The position numbers and the translations under genes were made by a program. A stretch of DNA of 64,000 nucleotides from assembly GCF_002291145.1 (NCBI RefSeq), contig NZ_NTGE01000150.1, positions 122,882-186,881 on the forward strand, given 5' to 3'. The number at the start of each line of letters is the position of its first letter. Positions within the stretch are counted from its first letter, which is position 1. This document shows positions 49,802 to 58,315 of this stretch, piece after piece. The stretch is from Streptomyces sp. SA15. Its GTDB lineage: Bacteria; Actinomycetota; Actinomycetes; Streptomycetales; Streptomycetaceae. A model generated the notes under the pieces. The model saw only the letters and a program-made list of their open reading frames with translations, ran no database searches and was not told where the DNA came from.

Positions 49802-50710
49802 CTACGCGTACTGGATGCGGACCGTCGTGCCCTCGCCGTCCGCGCGGACGTCGACGTACGCGCAGACCTGCCGGGTGAACCACAGGCCCTGGTCGGGGGC
49901 GAGGTCGGTGGTGGGTGGGGGGACGAAGCCGGCCAGGGGGTCGTCGATGCGGCGGGGGGTGCGCAGTTCGCAGACGCAGGCCGGGGCCTTGCCCCAGAGA
50001 AGGGTGCCGGTGATGGGGGCGAGGTCGGTTGCGGCGGCGGTGACGGACTCGGTGAACAACTCCGCGTCTGCGGGGGCCAGTCCACGAGCCCGTGCCTGCT
50101 GTCGTACGGCGTCGGCGTCCGGGTGCGCGAGGGGGTGGGCGTCGGCGGGGGGCAGTGGCAGTGGTACGGCGTCCAGTTCGGCGGCGATGCGGGCGGGGGG
50201 CTCGTAGACGCCGGTGTCGGGGTGGGTGCGGCGGGCGGCTTCGACCAGGGCGTCACCGGCGGTGCGGGTGTCGTAGGCGCAGAGGGCGGTGGTTTTGAAG
50301 GGGGCGAAGAGGAGGTTGGCGAAGGCCTCGTAGCGGATCCATTCGGCGGTTTCGCGGGGGGAGCGGCCGGGGCGGCCGTTCCAGACCGGTTCCATGAGGA
50401 GGTGGATACGGCCGTGGGGGGCGGCGTGGGTGGTGAGGTAGGTGGCGGCTTGTGCGATGGCGTTGGCGGCGGAGCCGGTGTACCAGTCGGTGTGCGGGAT
50501 GAGGGTGACGTTCTTGGCGTCCGTGGCGAGGGCGTCTTGTAGAAGGTTCAGTTTTTCGGGGGCTGCGATGGCTACGGGCGGGGGTTCGCCGGGGGTGGTG
50601 AGGGCTTCGGTGAGGAAGGGGAGGGCGGCGGCCAGGAAGTCGTCGTCTGTGCCGAATGCGGTCATGCGGTGGTTGAAGGTGCCTGTGCTGGGGGGCGGTT
50701 GGTGGGTCAT
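49802..50710 (-). CDS. MEDS-domain regulator with degenerate HATPase module (RsbA-like)
   Basis: A 302-residue protein. Residues 1-180 are a MEDS (methanogen/methylotroph sensory) domain: DDDFLAAALPFLTEALTTPGEPPPVAIAAPEKLNLLQDALA, TLIPHTDWYTGSAANAIA and GRIHLLMEPVW. Residues 210-302 are placed like an anti-sigma HATPase, but the N box lacks its Asn (TESVTAAATDLAPITGTL) and no proper G box is seen beyond DQGLWFTRQVCAYVDVR. The protein thus resembles the RsbA-type anti-sigma regulators with a ruined nucleotide site. It may bind rather than phosphorylate its partner. It has a GTP-rich repeat region just upstream. Confidence 0.78.
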   Translation of the reverse strand: MTHQPPPSTGTFNHRMTAFGTDDDFLAAALPFLTEALTTPGEPPPVAIAAPEKLNLLQDALATDAKNVTLIPHTDWYTGSAANAIAQAATYLTTHAAPHGRIHLLMEPVWNGRPGRSPRETAEWIRYEAFANLLFAPFKTTALCAYDTRTAGDALVEAARRTHPDTGVYEPPARIAAELDAVPLPLPPADAHPLAHPDADAVRQQARARGLAPADAELFTESVTAAATDLAPITGTLLWGKAPACVCELRTPRRIDDPLAGFVPPPTTDLAPDQGLWFTRQVCAYVDVRADGEGTTVRIQYA

Positions 50711-50754
50711 GGGGTTCCCTCGGTGCTGTTGGGTTTTCGGTGCTCGGGGTGGGG

Positions 50755-50950
50755 GCCGGCCGGGGGTGGGTCGCGCAGCCCGGCGCGAGGTGACGGCGTC
50801 GGCTGGACGGCGTCACCAGGTGCCGGCTGGTGTCCGGTAGCCCGGCGTGGGGGCTGGGCGGGGGTGGGTCGCGCAACCCGGCGCTTACGGGGTGCCGCCT
50901 TCTGTGGGTCGGGAGCCGCCCCAGCGGCACGACTGCCCGCAGCTGGGCGG
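50755..50950. repeat. Dispersed intergenic repeat, copies in the 50.7-51.0 kb gap
   Basis: A partial copy (50755-50785) and a longer copy (50859-50950) of one GC-rich element, which recurs at 58647-58738. The longer copy shares with it the core GGGAGCCGCCCCAGCGGCAC and a following CGCAGCTGGGCGG. Between the two copies are the arms GGTGACG (50789-50795) and CGTCACC (50811-50817). The 50711-50979 gap holds nothing else. The element can fold, since GCCGC and GCGGC arms flank CCCCA. Confidence 0.75.
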
Positions 50951-50979
50951 CGCGGCTGACCGCAACCCCGCAGGGGGTC

Positions 50980-53301
50980 TCAGCGCTGCGCTGTCACCCA
51001 GGCGGCGATCTGGCTGCGGTTGTTGAAGCCGAGTTTGCTGAGGATGCGTTCCACATGGCCTTCGGCGGTTCGGCGGGCGATCACCAGGCGGTCGGCGATC
51101 TGTTGGTTGGCGAGGCCCTCGGCGACGAGTTCGGCGACCTGGGCCTCGCGGCGGGTGAGGCGGATTTCTGGTTCGGCGGTCGCGGCGGGAGGGTGTTCGG
51201 GGTGGCCGGGTTCCTGGAGGGCGTAGCCGACGATCTCCGCGAGGCCGAGGGCGGCGCCGCGCTCGTAGGCCTGCGTGAACGCGGATCGTCCTACGGCGTC
51301 GAGGGCGCGGCGCTCGCTGTCCCGGCGGGTGGCGGCCAGGGTCTGGCAGCCCCAGCGGTTGCGGTCGACGGCGGTCCAGACGCGGTCGGCGCCGCCGAGG
51401 AGGACGGCGGCGCGTTCGTGGGCGCCGCCGTGTGTGGCGATGAGGGCGGTGAGGTCGAGAGTGAGGGCGATGCCGAGGACGTCGTTGAGGGCGAGTTTGA
51501 GGCGGAGGGCCTCGCGGACGTGGCGTTCGGCGCGTGGCCAGTCCTTCTTGACGGTGTGGGCGAGGGCGAGCATCCGCAGGACGTAGGAGCGCACCCATTC
51601 CTCGCCGTGCTCCTCGCAGAGGCTCAGGGCCTTCTCGCAGACCTCGACGGCCCGGTCGGCCTGGCCCATGAAGCCGAGGGCGCAGGCGAGTTCTACCTGG
51701 TCGAGGCCGACGAGGCTGAGGTGCTGCCCGGGGACGCGGCCGCGGGCGACGCCGGCCTCGAAGTGGGCGAGGGCGGCGGGGAGGTCGTCGGCGAAGAGGC
51801 GGATGACGCCGATGACGTAGTCGGCGTGGGCGGCCTCGGCGGCGTCGCCCAGGCGGCGGGCCAGCGCGCGGGCGTCCTCGGCGCGGCGCAGGCCCCGGGT
51901 CAGGTCCTCCGGGCAGCCGGCGAGGAGCCCGGCGACCCACAGGCCACGAGCACGCTCCCGGGTCGGCTCGGGGTTGGCGTCGAGGGCCCGGTCGAGCCAG
52001 TAACGGCCTTCCCGGGGGGCGCCGCAGGCGTGCCAGTAGAACCAGAGGGTGCCGGCGAGCCGGAGTCCGGCGAGTGCCTCGCCGGGGGCGGTGAGGCTGA
52101 AGTCCAGTGCCGCCCGCAGGTTGTCCAGGTCGGCGCGGAGGTGGGCGACGATGTCTCGCTGGCCCGGGCCGAACCAGGCGCGTTCGCAGGTGGTGGCGAG
52201 GGTCTGCATACGGTCCCGATGGCGGCGGCGGGCGGCCGGCTCCTCGCCCTCCAGCTGCCGCAGCTTGTCGAGTCCGTAGTGCCGCAGGGTGTCGAGGAGC
52301 CGGTAGCGGACGCCGTCGGGGCCGGACTCCCGGCACAGTACGGACTTGTCGACGAGCCCGGCGACGGCTTCGAGGACGTCGTACGGCCGGATCCGCTCGC
52401 CGTCGGAGCAGACCGCCTCGGCCGTCTCGAGGTCGAAACCGCCCGCCGCAACCGACAGCCGTGCCCACACCAACTGCTCCCGTTCGGTGCACAGTTCGTG
52501 GCTCCAGTCGACGGTGGCGCGCAGCGTCTGGTGGCGGGGCAGGACGGCGGGGCTGCCGGCGGAGAGGAGGCGGTAGCGGTCGTCGAGGCGGGCCAGGAGC
52601 TGTTCGACGCCGAGGACGCGCATGCGGACGGCGGCGAGTTCGATGGCGAGGGGGAGTCCGTCCAGGCGTCGGCACAGGCGGGCGACGGCGGCGCGGTTGT
52701 CCGCGGTGAGCCGGAAGCCGGGGACGACGGCGGCGGCGCGGTCGGCGAAGAGGGCGAGGGCCGGGTAGCCGGCTGCGGCGGAGAGGTCGCCGTCGGGGTC
52801 GGGGACCGGCAGCGGCCGTACGTCCAGCAGGTGTTCCTCGGTGAGGCCGAGGCGGTGGCGGCTGGTGGCGAGGATCCGGATGCCGGTGGTGCCGCGCAGC
52901 AGGGCGGCGGCGAGGTCGGTGCAGGCCGGCAGCAGGTGTTCGCAGTTGTCGACGACGAGGAGCAGGCGCCGGTCCCGTACCTGTTCGACCAGGGCGTCCA
53001 GCGGCGGCTGGGCGGAGTAGTCGTACAGACCGAGCGCGCCGGCGGCGGCGAGCGGCACGACCGCGGGGTCGCGCAGGCCGGCCAGGTGCAGGAAGCGCAC
53101 GCCGTCCGGGAAGGCTCGTTCGACCCGGGCCGCGATACGGGCGGCGAGCCGTGTCTTGCCGACTCCGCCGGGCCCGGTCAGTGTGACCAGCCGCGCCCGG
53201 GTCAACAGCTCGCGGCCTTCGGCCTGTTCGCGGCGCCGGTCGACGAAGCTGGTCGTCTCGACCGGCAGGTGACAGTCCCGTCGTGGCGCTGATCCGCCCA
53301 T
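50980..53301 (-). CDS. LAL-type ATPase/LuxR transcriptional regulator
   Basis: The product has 773 residues from the ATG at 53301, which follows GAGGACTGG. The P-loop LVTLTGPGGVGKTRLAARIA (about 38-57), Walker B RLLLVVDNCEHLLPA and RILATSRHRLGLTEEH form an AAA/NB-ARC-like module with the winged part after it. A helical, TPR-like middle (about 380-680) includes RLGDAAEAAHADYVIGV. The C-terminal LuxR helix-turn-helix is LTRREAQVAELVAEGLANQQIADRLVIARRTAEGHVERILSKLG. Such STAND regulators switch on target genes when a ligand is bound. The divergent carboxypeptidase gene is a possible target. Confidence 0.9.
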   Translation of the reverse strand: MGGSAPRRDCHLPVETTSFVDRRREQAEGRELLTRARLVTLTGPGGVGKTRLAARIAARVERAFPDGVRFLHLAGLRDPAVVPLAAAGALGLYDYSAQPPLDALVEQVRDRRLLLVVDNCEHLLPACTDLAAALLRGTTGIRILATSRHRLGLTEEHLLDVRPLPVPDPDGDLSAAAGYPALALFADRAAAVVPGFRLTADNRAAVARLCRRLDGLPLAIELAAVRMRVLGVEQLLARLDDRYRLLSAGSPAVLPRHQTLRATVDWSHELCTEREQLVWARLSVAAGGFDLETAEAVCSDGERIRPYDVLEAVAGLVDKSVLCRESGPDGVRYRLLDTLRHYGLDKLRQLEGEEPAARRRHRDRMQTLATTCERAWFGPGQRDIVAHLRADLDNLRAALDFSLTAPGEALAGLRLAGTLWFYWHACGAPREGRYWLDRALDANPEPTRERARGLWVAGLLAGCPEDLTRGLRRAEDARALARRLGDAAEAAHADYVIGVIRLFADDLPAALAHFEAGVARGRVPGQHLSLVGLDQVELACALGFMGQADRAVEVCEKALSLCEEHGEEWVRSYVLRMLALAHTVKKDWPRAERHVREALRLKLALNDVLGIALTLDLTALIATHGGAHERAAVLLGGADRVWTAVDRNRWGCQTLAATRRDSERRALDAVGRSAFTQAYERGAALGLAEIVGYALQEPGHPEHPPAATAEPEIRLTRREAQVAELVAEGLANQQIADRLVIARRTAEGHVERILSKLGFNNRSQIAAWVTAQR

Positions 53302-53396
53302 GATCAGCCAGTCCTCTGGGGGTGGGGTGTCCGAGGAGCAGGAGGGTACGGCTCCCGTGCGCCGCCTGTGCGCGGTCCTCACTCTTCCTCTTGGCC

Positions 53397-53412
53397 TACA
53401 TATATGCATGTA
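53397..53412. promoter_or_regulatory. AT-rich inverted repeat in the LAL/carboxypeptidase divergent region
   Basis: TACAT-ATATGC-ATGTA, in an otherwise GC-rich 350-bp divergent gap (53302-53651). It is the most AT-rich spot there and is likely to lie in or near a promoter for either gene. A run of weakly similar ATGs nearby encodes nothing convincing. The binding protein is unknown. Confidence 0.4.
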
Positions 53413-53651
53413 CGGGTCACACCCGTGGGTGCACTTCGGGCCGGGGCCGTGTCGCACGGTGTCGATCCGCGTACACTGCGCTGTCGCCTCGGCGAACAGT
53501 TCTCGCCACCGCGTCTTTTCGCTCTTGACCTGCTCATGCCATGAGCAGACGATGAGCGGCACACCCGCACCAGCCCGTCGCTGAACCACCCCCCGCTCCA
53601 CTCCCCCACTTCCTCCAGATCCCGGAATTCCTGGAGAAACTAGGAGACTTC

Positions 53652-54992
53652 ATGCGACTTCGCATCCGAGGTTCGGGCGCCCGTGGCGGCAGACGCTACG
53701 CCGCTCTCGCCGCCCTCCTCGCGCTGGCCCTCGCGGCCCCCCTCTCCGCGAACGCCGACAGCGCCCAGAAACCGGCCCCGTCGGCGGACGACATCCGGCA
53801 GTACGAGGTCCACATGCACTCGGACTCCAAGTCTCGTACGGCACTTCAGCGGACCGGCGTGACCGTGGACGACGCCGACGACCACTCCGTCTTCATCTCC
53901 GGCCGCGCCGACCAGGTCAAGAAGCTGCGTCAACTCGGCTACGACGTCCAGCCGATGGGCGCCGTACCGGACCGGTCGAACGGCCAGGACGACGTACGGC
54001 TTCTGGACTTCCCCTCGGCCGACTCGCGCTACCACAACTACGCCGAGATGAACACGGAGATCGACCAGCGCCTCTCGGCGTACCCGAACATCATGAGCAA
54101 GCGCGTGATCGGGAAGTCGTACCAGGGCCGGGACATCGTCGCCATCAAGATCAGCGACAACGTGGCGACCGACGAGTCCGAGCCCGAGGTGCTCTTCACC
54201 CACCACCAGCACGCCCGTGAGCACCTGACCGTGGAGATGGCGCTGTACTTGATCCGCGAGCTCGGGGCGGGCTACGGCTCCGACTCCCGGGTCACCAGCA
54301 TGGTGAACAACCGCGAGATCTGGATCGTGCCCGACCTCAACCCGGACGGCGGCGAGTACGACATCGCGACCGGGTCGTACCGCTCGTGGCGCAAGAACCG
54401 GCAGCCCAACTCCGGCTCGTCGTACGTCGGTACGGACATGAACCGCAACTGGAACTACCGGTGGGGGTGCTGCGGCGGGTCCTCGGGGTCGCCGTCGTCC
54501 GACACGTATCGGGGTCCTGCGGCCGAGTCGGCGCCGGAGGTCAAGGTGGTTGCGGACTTCGTGCGCAGTCGGGTCGTCGGCGGGGTTCAGCAGATCAAGG
54601 CGGGCATCGACTTCCACACGTACAGCGAGCTGGTGCTGTGGCCGTTCGGGTACACCACCGCGAACACGACGACGGGGATGACGGCGGACGATCGCAACGC
54701 CTTCGCGACCGTCGGGGGGAAGATGGCCGCGAGCAACGGCTATACGCCGGAGCAGTCGAGCGACCTGTACATCACCGACGGGTCGATCGATGACTGGCTG
54801 TGGGGGAATCAGAAGATCTTCGGGTACACGTTCGAGATGTATCCGTCGTCCAGCGCGGGAGGTGGGTTCTACCCGCCCGATGAGGTGATCGAGCGGGAGA
54901 CCTCTCGTAACCGGGATGCGGTGTTGCAGTTGTTGGAGAACGCGGACTGTATGTACCGGTCCATCGGGAAAGAGACCCAGTACTGCAGCTAG
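53652..54992 (+). CDS. Secreted M14 zinc carboxypeptidase
   Basis: A 446-residue protein with a Sec signal peptide (about 1-37), a propeptide to about 115, and a peptidase M14 domain resembling S. griseus carboxypeptidase. Zinc ligands are in HHQHAREHLTVE (His and Glu) and KAGIDFHTYSEL (His). Substrate-binding residues are in TDMNRNWNYRWG, and the general base Glu is in GYTFEMYPSS. Cysteine pairs (WGCCGG, ADCMY...YCS) are typical for the secreted form. It has an M14B-like substrate range: C-terminal basic or hydrophobic residues. The stop codon overlaps the stop of the convergent gene. Confidence 0.92.
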   Translation: MRLRIRGSGARGGRRYAALAALLALALAAPLSANADSAQKPAPSADDIRQYEVHMHSDSKSRTALQRTGVTVDDADDHSVFISGRADQVKKLRQLGYDVQPMGAVPDRSNGQDDVRLLDFPSADSRYHNYAEMNTEIDQRLSAYPNIMSKRVIGKSYQGRDIVAIKISDNVATDESEPEVLFTHHQHAREHLTVEMALYLIRELGAGYGSDSRVTSMVNNREIWIVPDLNPDGGEYDIATGSYRSWRKNRQPNSGSSYVGTDMNRNWNYRWGCCGGSSGSPSSDTYRGPAAESAPEVKVVADFVRSRVVGGVQQIKAGIDFHTYSELVLWPFGYTTANTTTGMTADDRNAFATVGGKMAASNGYTPEQSSDLYITDGSIDDWLWGNQKIFGYTFEMYPSSSAGGGFYPPDEVIERETSRNRDAVLQLLENADCMYRSIGKETQYCS

Positions 54993-55510
54993 TCGGCGTC
55001 TTCCTCGAAGTAGGCGTCCAGGACCGCGTCCAGCTGTGTGTCCCACTCCTGGAAGCGGCTCCTGGCCGTCGCCTCGATCTCGATCGGGTACCAGCGGCGG
55101 TCAGGGGTGTGCACCGTGATGGTGTACCGCTTGCCGAAGCGGGGGGACTCCGTCTCGATCGCGCCGATCTCGTCCCAGCGGAACTCGCACTGCTGGTCGT
55201 CCAGGGCGAGCCGTACGCCCTTGTGGTCGGCGACGATCTTCGCTCGACGGTCGGAGGCCTCGAAGACGGGGCCGTCGGAGGGCTCCTCCTCATCGGCGGG
55301 CGTCTCCTGCTCATCGGCCTCGGAATCCACCTCCTCCCGCTCGACGTCCTTCTCCTCGGCCGGTTTCGTGTCCTCCGGCTCCTCGGTCACGGGCGACGTG
55401 AGCCCGGGGACGAAAGCCGGGTCGAATCCGGCGCCCTCCAGGGGCTGGCTGCTCGAACCTATGCGCTGCTCCACACCGGGCAGTATGGTCGAAGATCCTG
55501 TGTGGGGCAC
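54989..55510 (-). CDS. Acidic hypothetical protein with PH-like domain
   Basis: A 173-residue protein. The first 85 residues are very acidic and probably disordered (EEKDVEREEVDSEADEQETP). The C-terminal 85 (DRRAKIVADHKGVRLALDDQQCEFRWDEIGAIETES, then ITVHTPDRRWYPIEIEATARSRFQEWDTQLDAVLDAYF) share the pattern of the PH-like domain in the 45787-46203 protein. It is one of a pair of paralogues in this window. Function not known. The start is a GTG at 55510, and later starts are possible within the acidic part. Confidence 0.72.
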   Translation of the reverse strand: MPHTGSSTILPGVEQRIGSSSQPLEGAGFDPAFVPGLTSPVTEEPEDTKPAEEKDVEREEVDSEADEQETPADEEEPSDGPVFEASDRRAKIVADHKGVRLALDDQQCEFRWDEIGAIETESPRFGKRYTITVHTPDRRWYPIEIEATARSRFQEWDTQLDAVLDAYFEEDAD

Positions 55511-55557
55511 AGCCAGCCCCTAGTTCGTTATCAGACGCCTACATGCGGTGCACGCGG

Positions 55558-57033
55558 CTACAGGAACAAGCTGAGCACCGCCGCCACCACGAACCCCACC
55601 ACCGACAGCACCGTCTCCAGCACGGTCCAGGTCTTGAGGGTGTCCCGCTCGCTGATGCCGAAGTACTTCGCGACCATCCAGAAGCCGCCGTCGTTGACGT
55701 GCGAGGCGAAGATCGAGCCGGCCGAGATGGCCATGATGACCAGGGCGACGAAGGCCTGGGAGTGGTCGCCCTCGGCGAGGAGCGGGGCGACGATGCCCGC
55801 CGTCGTGACGATCGCGACCGTGGCCGAGCCCTGGGCGACCCGGAGGACGACCGAGATCAGGTAGGAGAGGACGATCACGGGGAGGCCGACGTCGTTGAAG
55901 GTGTCGGAGAGCGCCTGGGCGACGCCGCTGGCCTTGAGGACCGCGCCGAAGATGCCGCCCGCGCCGACGACCAGCAGGATGTTGCCGACCGGCTTCAGCG
56001 ACGCCGTGGACACCGTCTCCAGGGACTTGCGGGACCAGCCGCGGCGCAGGCCCAGCAGGTAGTACGCCAGGAGCAGGGCGATCGTCAGGGCCACGAAGGG
56101 GTGGCCGAAGAACTCGATCACCGAGCGGGTGGTGGAGGGGTCGAGGCCGATCGAGGAGAAGGTGGCGGCGAGGATCAGGATCAGCGGCGTACCGATGATG
56201 CCGAGCACCGTGCCCAGCGGCACGGGCCGCTCCCGGGGCTCGACTCCGGCCTCCCGCTGCTCGTTGACGACGGCCAGTTTGGCCTCCTCCGCCGCCTCGA
56301 CCATGTCCTGCGGTACGGCGACGAAGATGCGGCGGCCGATCCACGCCGAGAACGCCCAGGCGGCCAGCACGGCCGGGACGCCGCAGACGACGCCCATGAG
56401 GATGACCCAGCCGAGGTCCACGTGGAGCAGGCCGGCCGCGGCGACCGGGCCCGGGTGCGGGGGGAGAAAGGCGTGGGTCATGGAGAGGCCGGCGAGCAGG
56501 GGCAGGCAGTACAGCAGGATCGACTTGCCGGAGCGCTTGGCGGCGGCGTAGACGATCGGCGCCAGGACGAAGATGCCCACGTCGAAGAAGACCGGGATGC
56601 CGAAAATGAGGCCGGTCATGCCCATCGCGAGCGGGGCCCGCTTCTCACCGAAGAGGTTCAACAACCGGGACGCCAACACCTCCGCCCCGCCGCTGACTTC
56701 AAGGATCGCGCCGAGCATCGTGCCCAGGCCGATGATGATGGCGACGTGGCCGAGGATGCCGCCCATGCCGGACTCGATGGTGGACACGGCGTCCGAGCGC
56801 TGGACCGTGCCGAAGAGTTCGGTGACCGACAGGCCGGCGAGCAGGCCGACGGCTATGGAGACGGCGAGGAGGGCGACGAAGGGCTGGAGTCGCGCCTTGA
56901 TGATGAGGAAGAGGAGCAGGGCGATGCCGAGGGCGGCGACCGTCAGGAGGCCTGCGGTGCCGTCTATGAGGAGGAGCAGGCCTCCGGTGTGGGGTGGGGG
57001 TTCGGGGGTGGACGCCGCGAGCGGATAGGACAT
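55558..57033 (-). CDS. GntP family permease (gluconate / D-serine type)
   Basis: A 491-residue transporter with about 12 membrane helices. Conserved features are GTMLGAILEVSGGAEVLA, IFGIPVFFDVGIFVLAPIVYAA, THAFLPPHPGPVAAAGLL and GSATVAIVTTAGI...ASHVNDGGFWMVAKYFG, all typical of GntP. The family includes gluconate, fructuronate and D-serine (DsdX) importers with H+ symport. Given D-amino acid enzymes on the facing strand and RidA directly upstream, D-serine or a related acid is a fair guess, while the PfkB gene in the same operon would fit a sugar acid. It is the last gene of the operon. Confidence 0.88.
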   Translation of the reverse strand: MSYPLAASTPEPPPHTGGLLLLIDGTAGLLTVAALGIALLLFLIIKARLQPFVALLAVSIAVGLLAGLSVTELFGTVQRSDAVSTIESGMGGILGHVAIIIGLGTMLGAILEVSGGAEVLASRLLNLFGEKRAPLAMGMTGLIFGIPVFFDVGIFVLAPIVYAAAKRSGKSILLYCLPLLAGLSMTHAFLPPHPGPVAAAGLLHVDLGWVILMGVVCGVPAVLAAWAFSAWIGRRIFVAVPQDMVEAAEEAKLAVVNEQREAGVEPRERPVPLGTVLGIIGTPLILILAATFSSIGLDPSTTRSVIEFFGHPFVALTIALLLAYYLLGLRRGWSRKSLETVSTASLKPVGNILLVVGAGGIFGAVLKASGVAQALSDTFNDVGLPVIVLSYLISVVLRVAQGSATVAIVTTAGIVAPLLAEGDHSQAFVALVIMAISAGSIFASHVNDGGFWMVAKYFGISERDTLKTWTVLETVLSVVGFVVAAVLSLFL

Positions 57034-57143
57034 TGGGGGGTCCTCTACGTAAGCGCATACAGCTTTCGGGCAGGGGGGATCGCGGCACGGCACCTCGAGA
57101 GGTGCCGCACCGGTTACGGCGTGCGGGAGTTGAGGGGGGAGCG

Positions 57144-57554
57144 TCAGCCGAGGACGGCGAGCGCGTCGATCTCGATGAGGAGTCCGGCGGGGAGGCCGAC
57201 GTAGACGGTCGTACGGGCGGACGGAGGCGCCGTGAGGGCCTGCTCCTCGAAGTAAGTGTTGTAGATGGCGTTCATCTCGGCGAAGTGGTCCACGTCCGTC
57301 AGATAGACGCGGATCATCATCACGTCGTCCCAGCTCGCGCCGCCCTCCTCCAGGATCGCCTTGACGTTGGCGAGGGTCTGGAGGGTCTGCTCGCGCAGGG
57401 TCGGGCCGGCGGGCGTCGGGGGCTCGCCCTCCTCTGCGGGGAGGAAACCGACCTGACCGGCGACTTGGAGGATGTTCCCCTTCCTCACGCCGTGGGAGAA
57501 CTTCGCGGGCGGGGTGGTGTGCGTCTTCGGGGTGAGGGCGATCTTCTCGGTCAT
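57144..57554 (-). CDS. RidA family enamine/imine deaminase
   Basis: A 136-residue protein of the YjgF/RidA family. Key parts are LQVAGQVGFLPAEEG, LREQTLQTLANVKAILEEGGASWDDVMMIRVYLTDVDHF and ARTTVYVGLPAGLLIEIDALAVL, including the Arg that binds the carboxylate in RidA. Such proteins hydrolyse reactive 2-aminoacrylate left by PLP serine/threonine dehydratases. That fits the D-serine dehydratase-like enzyme across the promoter region. It is coupled to the IclR gene through ATGA. Confidence 0.9.
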   Translation of the reverse strand: MTEKIALTPKTHTTPPAKFSHGVRKGNILQVAGQVGFLPAEEGEPPTPAGPTLREQTLQTLANVKAILEEGGASWDDVMMIRVYLTDVDHFAEMNAIYNTYFEEQALTAPPSARTTVYVGLPAGLLIEIDALAVLG

Positions 57555-58315
57555 GAGGTGGCTTCCTTGACGGGAGTCTTGCCGGAGTACTCGCCGCTGA
57601 TCGTGTCCGCGGTACGGCGGACCAGCGGCAGCAGGGTGAGGAGTTCGTCGGCGGTGACGACGACGTTGGGGGCGGAGACCGACATCGCGGCGACGACCCG
57701 GCCGTCGGCGCCGCGGATCGGTGCGGCGACGCAGTTGATGGACTCCTCGTGGCCACCGAGGTCGGTGGCCCAGCCCTGTTCGCGGACCTTTTCCAATTCC
57801 CTCAGGAAAGCAGGGGCGTTGGGCGTCGAACGGGCCGTGTACATGGGGTAGTCGAGCTTGTCGGCGAGGGCGCGGCGCTCGGGTTCGGGCAGATCGGCGA
57901 GGAGGAGCTTCGCGACGGCGGCGACGGTGATGGCGACGGGCTTGCCGATCCGCGAGTACATCCGTACGGGGTAGCGGCTCTCCACCTTGTCGATGTAGAG
58001 GACCTCGTCCTCCTCGTAGACGGCGAGGTGGACGGTGTGTCCGCACTGCTCGTTGAGGCGTACGAGGTGGGGGTGGGCGATCTCGCGGATGTCGAGGTTC
58101 TCCATGGCCTCCTGGGCGAGCGCGATGAGGCGGGCGCCGAGGCGGTAGCGCTGGTCGGACTGGCGGTAGACCATGCCGTGCTCGTGGAGTGTGCGGAGGA
58201 GGCGGAGGGCGGTGGATTTGTGCACGCCGAGGCGGTCGGCGACCTGTCCGAGGTCGGCGGGGCCCTCGGCGAGCAGCGGCAGGATGCTCAGCGCGCGGTC
58301 GACGGTCTGGCTCAT
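57551..58315 (-). CDS. IclR family transcriptional regulator
   Basis: A 254-residue protein. Winged helix at the N-terminus (VDRALSILPLLAEGPADLGQVADRLGVHKSTALRLLRTL, then RYRLGARLIALA) and an IclR effector domain (HLVRLNEQCGHTVHLAVYEEDEVLYIDKVE, ESINCVAAPIRGADGRVVAAMSVSAP). It is placed between the kinase and RidA genes, overlapping both by four bases. It probably represses this operon and perhaps the divergent catabolic genes, through the inverted repeat at 59573-59593. Confidence 0.9.
   Translation of the reverse strand: MSQTVDRALSILPLLAEGPADLGQVADRLGVHKSTALRLLRTLHEHGMVYRQSDQRYRLGARLIALAQEAMENLDIREIAHPHLVRLNEQCGHTVHLAVYEEDEVLYIDKVESRYPVRMYSRIGKPVAITVAAVAKLLLADLPEPERRALADKLDYPMYTARSTPNAPAFLRELEKVREQGWATDLGGHEESINCVAAPIRGADGRVVAAMSVSAPNVVVTADELLTLLPLVRRTADTISGEYSGKTPVKEATS

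Noticed and set aside
55558..57756. 732-codon frame extending the GntP permease upstream
   Set aside because: The extra part is the antisense-like frame of RidA; the permease begins at the ATG at 57033.
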